Shown in pieces: positions 6,577 through 9,329 of a stretch of DNA of 9,329 bases. The position numbers were made by a program, and so were the translations under genes. Each line of letters opens with the position of its first letter. Within the stretch, counting starts at the first letter, position 1. The notes beneath the pieces are model-generated. The model did no database searches. It worked only from the letters and a program-made list of their open reading frames with translations, and was not told the origin of the DNA. The DNA lies in assembly GCA_036399695.1 (NCBI GenBank), contig DASWMP010000394.1, forward strand, positions 1 to 9,329. The letters run 5' to 3'. Origin of the DNA: DASVEE01 sp036399695 (GTDB taxonomy: Bacteria > Acidobacteriota > Thermoanaerobaculia > Gp7-AA8).

Positions 6577-6623
6577 CGGCAGGGGTCAAGCCGGCCGGGC
6601 GGTGGAGGGCTTGACGCCTGCCG
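6577..6623. repeat. Large palindrome with 16-bp arms
   Basis: CGGCAGGGGTCAAGCC (6577-6592) is the reverse complement of GGCTTGACGCCTGCCG (6608-6623) except at one base, with a 15-base loop. Most of the loop, together with the last two bases of the left arm, recurs exactly at 2479-2494. No T-run follows on either strand and no gene ends here, so it looks like a dispersed REP-like or other mobile palindrome rather than a terminator. A smaller perfect hairpin, CGGCGC-GTGA-GCGCCG, follows at 6677-6692. Confidence 0.75.
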
Positions 6624-6728
6624 GTGGCGCGCTATCACGTTGCATGCGTCGGCTGATTCGGCGCCCGCAGCACCTCCGGCGCGTGAGCGCCGCCGGCGTC
6701 GGAACGGGGTTAGGGGATGCCGAGGACG

Positions 6729-6749
6729 GATTGAAGATTGAGGGTTGAG
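6729..6749. repeat. Short GATTGAR heptamer run
   Basis: Three consecutive period-7 units, GATTGAA, GATTGAG and GGTTGAG, precede the 21-bp array. They share the 7-bp period with the other heptamer elements in the window but not their sequence. Three units is little evidence on its own. Confidence 0.5.
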
Positions 6750-6795
6750 GAGTACGCGCAACCGAGTCCTCGATCCGCGAGTGTGCGCCCGGCAT

Positions 6796-7173
6796 CTCGA
6801 GCGCCCGACTGGACACCTCGAGCGCCCAACCGGAACCCTCGAGCGCCCAACCGGAACCCTCGCGCGCCCGACGGGAACCCTCGAGCGCCCAACTGGAACC
6901 CTCGAGCGCCCAACCGGAACCCTCGAGCGCCCAACTGGAACCCTCGAGCGCCCAACCGGAACCCTCGAGGGCCCAACTGGAACCCTCGTGCGCCCAACCG
7001 GAACCCTCGAGCGCCCAACCGGAACCCGCGAGGGCCCAACCGGAACCCTCGAGGGCCCAACTGGAACCCTCGAGGGCCCAACTGGAACCCTCGAGGGCCC
7101 AACTGGAACCCTCGAGGGCGCAACCGGAATCCTCGAGCGCCCGCTGGGACACCTGGAGCGCCCGAGCCGGTTC
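6796..7173. repeat. Tandem array of about 18 copies of a 21-bp repeat
   Basis: Units start at 6796 and follow without a gap every 21 bases to 7152, giving 17 clear copies, with a degenerate eighteenth to 7173. Each opens with CTCGAG (an XhoI-type palindrome, altered in a few copies) and most close with GGAACC. Variation is confined to a few positions: C or G at position 7, C or T at position 15. Units 13, 14 and 15 are identical, and units 5-8 alternate in type, which suggests recent duplication of single units and of pairs. The first and the seventeenth units both end in GGACAC or GGGACAC, a shared edge variant. The period is three heptamers and three codons times seven, and no stop occurs in any of the six frames, so open frames prove nothing. 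Confidence 0.93.
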
Positions 7174-7280
7174 TCGCGGTGTCTGGGCGTTACCTCCGAG
7201 CGTCCGGTTGGCCGCTCGTGGAGTGGCGAGCGGCGACTGTTTCGAGACACCCTCCGTTCGCCACCGCTCTCCGAGATTTC
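7174..7280. repeat. Hairpin element downstream of the DsbA-like gene
   Basis: GTGGCGAGCGG (7223-7233) pairs with CCGTTCGCCAC (7254-7264) through 11 bp including one G-U, around a 20-base loop that itself is partly self-complementary (TGTTTCGAGACA). The left arm can be read as two heptamers, GTGGCGA and GCGGCGA. The right arm runs into the 22-base motif (7255-7276) shared with positions 6-27. It stands a few bases after the stop codon of the DsbA-like gene, where a transcript-ending or RNA-stabilising hairpin would lie. No T-run is present. Confidence 0.6.
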
Positions 7281-8330
7281 TTACTTCATCAAACTGTCCA
7301 CGTACGCCGCCAGCGCCTTCCCTTCGGTTCCGGCATCCACCAGCGCGCCGTTGACCATGTAGCTCGGGGTGGCGCGGATGTCGTTGGAGAAGGCGGCGCC
7401 GGCGCCTTTGAGGATCTGCTCCTGCAGTTCCTTCGAGGCGATGTCGGCGTCGTACTTGGTCAGGTCGAGGTCGTGGTCCTGGGCGAACGTCCGGGCGAAC
7501 TCGTCGATCGTGAAGGCCGAGAGCTTCTCCTGGTTTTCGTACACCTGCTGCTTGTACGCCCAGAAGAGGTCCGGCTGCTGGCGATGGATGGCGCGGCCGG
7601 CCATGGCCGCGGCGAAGGCCCACGGATGGCTGGAGATGAGCGGCAGGTCGACGCGTACGTAGCGGACCTTGTCGCCGTGCCTGGCAATGATCGGGTCGAG
7701 ATAGTGCGCCGCGCGCTTGCACGACGGGCACTGGAAGTCGGAGAACTCGACGATGGTGACCGGCGCGCTGGCCGGACCTCGCGACGGTGCATTGGCGACG
7801 TGCGGGTCGAACGCCTTGGCGCGCTCGGTGCGGACGTTCGCGGAGAGGGGACGGAACTGGCCGTAGAAGAAGACCTTGCCCTCCGGGTCGACCCAGCCGT
7901 CGATCGGCAGCTTGCCGCGCTCGGTCGTCTGCTCGAGGGTGGCCTTGTAGAGGCCGTACGGGGAGCGCTGGCGGGTCACGGTGGCGGTGAAGTTCTGCTG
8001 GAGGCCGCGCCAGGCGAAGTCGTGGAGCTTCTGCTCGACGGTCGCGCCCTCGGCGTCCTCGATGAACCAGGGCATGCCGAGGAAGAAGCCGCCCGTCGGC
8101 GTGGTGATGGCGACGTACTGACCGTCGCAGGTGTGGTTGGCACTCTCGACCTTGACCACGGTCGCGGTGAAGTTCATCGGCAGTTTGCGCGGGAACTCGG
8201 AACGGGAGACTTTCCCCTCGGCGCAGACCGGCAGCGCATCGGCGATGGCGCGGTCGAGCTTTTCGTTCTGGGCGGACGCGGACACAGCGCAAAGCGCCGC
8301 GAGCGACATCGTGATGGCAAAGCGTCTCAC
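7281..8330 (-). CDS. Exported DsbA-like thioredoxin-fold protein with N-terminal extension
   Basis: The 349-residue protein starts with a Sec signal peptide (RRFAITMSLAALCAVSASA, cleavage near residue 20-21), so it acts outside the cytoplasm. The C-terminal half (about 188-345) is a DsbA-like thioredoxin fold: VTIVEFSDFQCPSCKRAAHY at 191-210 with redox-active CPSC at 201-204, a helical insertion, and ATPSYMVNG at 320-328 holding the cis-Pro loop (Pro322). It probably oxidises or reshuffles disulfides in secreted proteins. The first 160 mature residues are not a family I recognise. They hold two further Cys (36 and 68) and two NFTATV copies (53 and 113), hinting at a duplicated beta-rich domain. 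The GTG at 8328-8330 fits the signal peptide; Met8 is an alternative. The ribosome site is weak. No DsbB/VKOR partner is visible. Confidence 0.9.
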   Translation of the reverse strand: MRRFAITMSLAALCAVSASAQNEKLDRAIADALPVCAEGKVSRSEFPRKLPMNFTATVVKVESANHTCDGQYVAITTPTGGFFLGMPWFIEDAEGATVEQKLHDFAWRGLQQNFTATVTRQRSPYGLYKATLEQTTERGKLPIDGWVDPEGKVFFYGQFRPLSANVRTERAKAFDPHVANAPSRGPASAPVTIVEFSDFQCPSCKRAAHYLDPIIARHGDKVRYVRVDLPLISSHPWAFAAAMAGRAIHRQQPDLFWAYKQQVYENQEKLSAFTIDEFARTFAQDHDLDLTKYDADIASKELQEQILKGAGAAFSNDIRATPSYMVNGALVDAGTEGKALAAYVDSLMK

Positions 8331-8393
8331 TTGTAGGTACCCCGATTCGTGGATTTGCTGGACAGCGGAACCGGGGCGGACGCGGCGGGATTT

Positions 8394-8418
8394 CCACGGC
8401 GGCCAGAGGCCGCCGTGG
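8394..8418. repeat. Perfect 11-bp-arm palindrome in the leader of the DsbA-like gene
   Basis: CCACGGCGGCC (8394-8404) and GGCCGCCGTGG (8408-8418) are perfect reverse complements around AGA. It lies about 64 bases upstream of the DsbA-like start on the same transcript strand. No T-run follows on either side, so it is a poor intrinsic terminator. It could cap or stabilise the leader, or be part of the adjacent heptamer element. Confidence 0.75.
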
Positions 8419-8419
8419 A

Positions 8420-8502
8420 GTTGTCCGTTGTTCGTTTTCCGTTGCCCGTCCGGCCGTCGTCCGCGAGACCTCACGGACAACCAGCAACGGACAACGGGCA
8501 AC
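8420..8502. repeat. Heptamer hairpin element, GTTGYCC family
   Basis: Four units (GTTGTCC, GTTGTTC, GTTTTCC, GTTGCCC; 8420-8447), a 27-base spacer (8448-8474), then four inverted units (GGACAAC, CAGCAAC, GGACAAC, GGGCAAC; 8475-8502) ending three bases from the stop codon of the CBS gene. Arm-spacer-inverted-arm repeats the design at 1254-1361 with a different heptamer. Pairing is imperfect: outer units pair with G-U, inner ones have mismatches. Confidence 0.85.
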
Positions 8503-8505
8503 GCG

Positions 8506-8949
8506 TTAGTTGTTCGGCGGCGCTTCGCTGATCTCTTCCACCGCGGAGCCGACTTTGCCCGGCTGGTTGTGGTCCGAGGCGATGTCTCCGAGGGAGACGA
8601 TGCCGACGATTTCCTGATTGCTGTTCACCACCGGGACACGGCGCACTTCGGCGTTGCTCATGAGCTGCAGCGCGTCGTCCACCGACGAATCTTCCGTCAC
8701 GGTCCGAACCGACTTCGACATCAGCTCGTTCACGCGGACGTTCTCGAGGTTCTTTCCTTCGGCGATCCCGCGGACGACGATGTCACGGTCGGTGATCAGA
8801 CCGATGATCTTGCGTCCATCGACGACCGGAACGATGCCGGTGTCCTGGTCCTTCATGATGCGGGCGGCGTCGCGGATCGAGTCCTTCTCCGACACGCACT
8901 CCGGGTTCGGGGTCATCACGTCACGGACGTGGCGAGTGTCTTTTGCCAT
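8506..8949 (-). CDS. CBS-pair protein (two tandem CBS domains)
   Basis: The 147-residue protein is almost entirely one CBS pair (Bateman module). CBS 1 (about 8-62) has VRDVMTPNPECVSEKDSIRDAARIM and PVVDGRKIIGLITDRDIVVR. CBS 2 (about 72-125) has VNELMSKSVRTVTEDSSVDDALQLM and RVPVVNSNQEIVGIVSLGDIA. A short acidic tail ends APPNN. Such stand-alone modules bind adenine nucleotides and sense energy state or tune partner proteins; the ligand and partner here are unknown. The ATG at 8947-8949 has a perfect AAGGAGG six bases away. An in-frame ATG 11 codons upstream would place the Shine-Dalgarno inside the gene and is rejected. It is upstream of and in line with the DsbA-like gene, with 175 bases between. 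Confidence 0.94.
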   Translation of the reverse strand: MAKDTRHVRDVMTPNPECVSEKDSIRDAARIMKDQDTGIVPVVDGRKIIGLITDRDIVVRGIAEGKNLENVRVNELMSKSVRTVTEDSSVDDALQLMSNAEVRRVPVVNSNQEIVGIVSLGDIASDHNQPGKVGSAVEEISEAPPNN

Positions 8950-8953
8950 TGTT

Positions 8954-8973
8954 CCTCCTTGCAACAAAGGAGG
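8954..8973 (-). promoter_or_regulatory. Hairpin sequestering the Shine-Dalgarno sequence of the CBS gene
   Basis: On the minus strand the leader reads CCTCCTT (8973-8967), a six-base loop TGTTGC, then AAGGAGG (8960-8954), which is the ribosome binding site itself. The 7-bp stem is perfect and hides the whole Shine-Dalgarno, with the ATG six bases on. This is the layout of RNA thermometers and other on/off leaders. The pairing is seen; the regulation is inferred. Confidence 0.6.
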
Positions 8974-9000
8974 AAAGAGCAAGATCGAGGCCCGCGGAGA

Positions 9001-9329
9001 GGCGAGTTGGCGGTTGGCAGTTGGCGGTTGGCAGTGGTTGAAACCGGTCCGTTTCGGCTGCTTCCACTGCTAATCGCGGGGAGGCGAGTTGGCGGTTGGC
9101 AGTTGGCGGTTGGCAGTGGTTGAAACGGGTCCGTTCCGGCTTCTTCCAGTGGCCAACGGCGGAGCGGCGAGTTGGCGGTTGGCGGTTGGCGGTTGGCAGT
9201 GGTTGAAACCGGTCCGTTTCGGCTTCTTCCACTGGCGAACGGCGGAGAGGCGAGTTGGCGGTTGGCAGTTGGCAGTTGGCAGTGGTTAAAAAGGGGCCGT
9301 TCCGGCTTCTTCCACTGCCAACCGCCAAC
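9001..9329. repeat. Four tandem 82-83 bp units with internal GTTGGCR heptamers
   Basis: Units begin with GGCGAGTTGGCGG at 9001, 9083, 9166 and 9249, giving periods of 82, 83 and 83; the fourth runs into the window end. Each holds exactly four GTTGGCR heptamers, then GTGGTT, a centre with GGTCCGTT or a close variant, and CTTCCACTG or a close variant. AGTGG pairs with CCACT in units 1, 3 and 4, and in the last unit GTTGGCAGTGG pairs with CCACTGCCAAC over 11 bp. In units 1 and 3 the centre also pairs GAAAC with GTTTC. It lies upstream of the CBS gene, so a promoter for that gene is either inside it or beyond the window. Confidence 0.92.

Noticed and set aside
6303..7250. Minus frame with many VPVGRSR repeats as a possible repeat protein
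   Set aside because: No start signal, a low-complexity product, and the flanking parts lack coding character; all six frames give equally regular heptapeptides.
6586..8487. 633-residue minus frame and a 532-residue plus frame (6738-8336) across the 21-bp array and the DsbA-like gene
   Set aside because: Both are out of frame with, or antisense to, the clear DsbA-like gene. The 21-bp unit has no stop in any frame, so length is not evidence.
9001..9329. Possible CRISPR array
   Set aside because: The 83-bp units are similar along their entire length, with no unique spacers, and are themselves made of heptamers; no cas gene is seen.

Overview
The window looks like ordinary chromosome from a GC-rich, free-living bacterium. 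I infer Acidobacteriota. The inference rests on high GC, the household gene set, and intergenic arrays of 7-bp repeats whose spurious translations read like LPTANCQ, NNQKPTT or LNLQSS, a pattern I associate with that phylum. No marker gene proves the phylum.

Layout: an AI-2E-type membrane transporter (minus, 41-1183) and a TerC-family membrane protein (plus, 1461-2411) diverge around a heptamer hairpin element. A LuxR-type regulator with a degenerate receiver domain (minus, 2499-3080) converges on terC. It diverges from an apparently leaderless rfbC/rmlC-type sugar-nucleotide epimerase (plus, 3138-3698). A strong sigma70-type promoter that overlaps the rfbC stop codon drives tRNA-Asp(GUC) (3799-3875), which ends in a clean intrinsic terminator. 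Beyond it is a two-domain SIR2-like/TPR protein (minus, 4159-6120), the best candidate here for a stand-alone NAD-consuming immune protein. Divergent from it lies a decayed XRE-type regulator fragment (about 6188-6403).

From about 6400 to 7280 there is no convincing gene. The stretch holds a 16-bp-arm palindrome, a short GATTGAR heptamer run, an array of about 18 copies of a 21-bp repeat, and a hairpin. Then come a secreted DsbA-like thiol-disulfide protein (minus, 7281-8330), a second palindrome, an inverted heptamer element (8420-8502), and a two-CBS-domain protein (minus, 8506-8949) whose Shine-Dalgarno sequence is locked in a perfect hairpin. The window ends in four 82-83 bp tandem units built from the same GTTGGCR heptamers.

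The genes do not form one pathway. The two most notable items are the SIR2-TPR protein beside a tRNA gene, and the family of heptamer-periodic, palindromic intergenic elements. At least five heptamer sequences are present, but the period and, in several copies, the arm-spacer-inverted-arm design stay the same.
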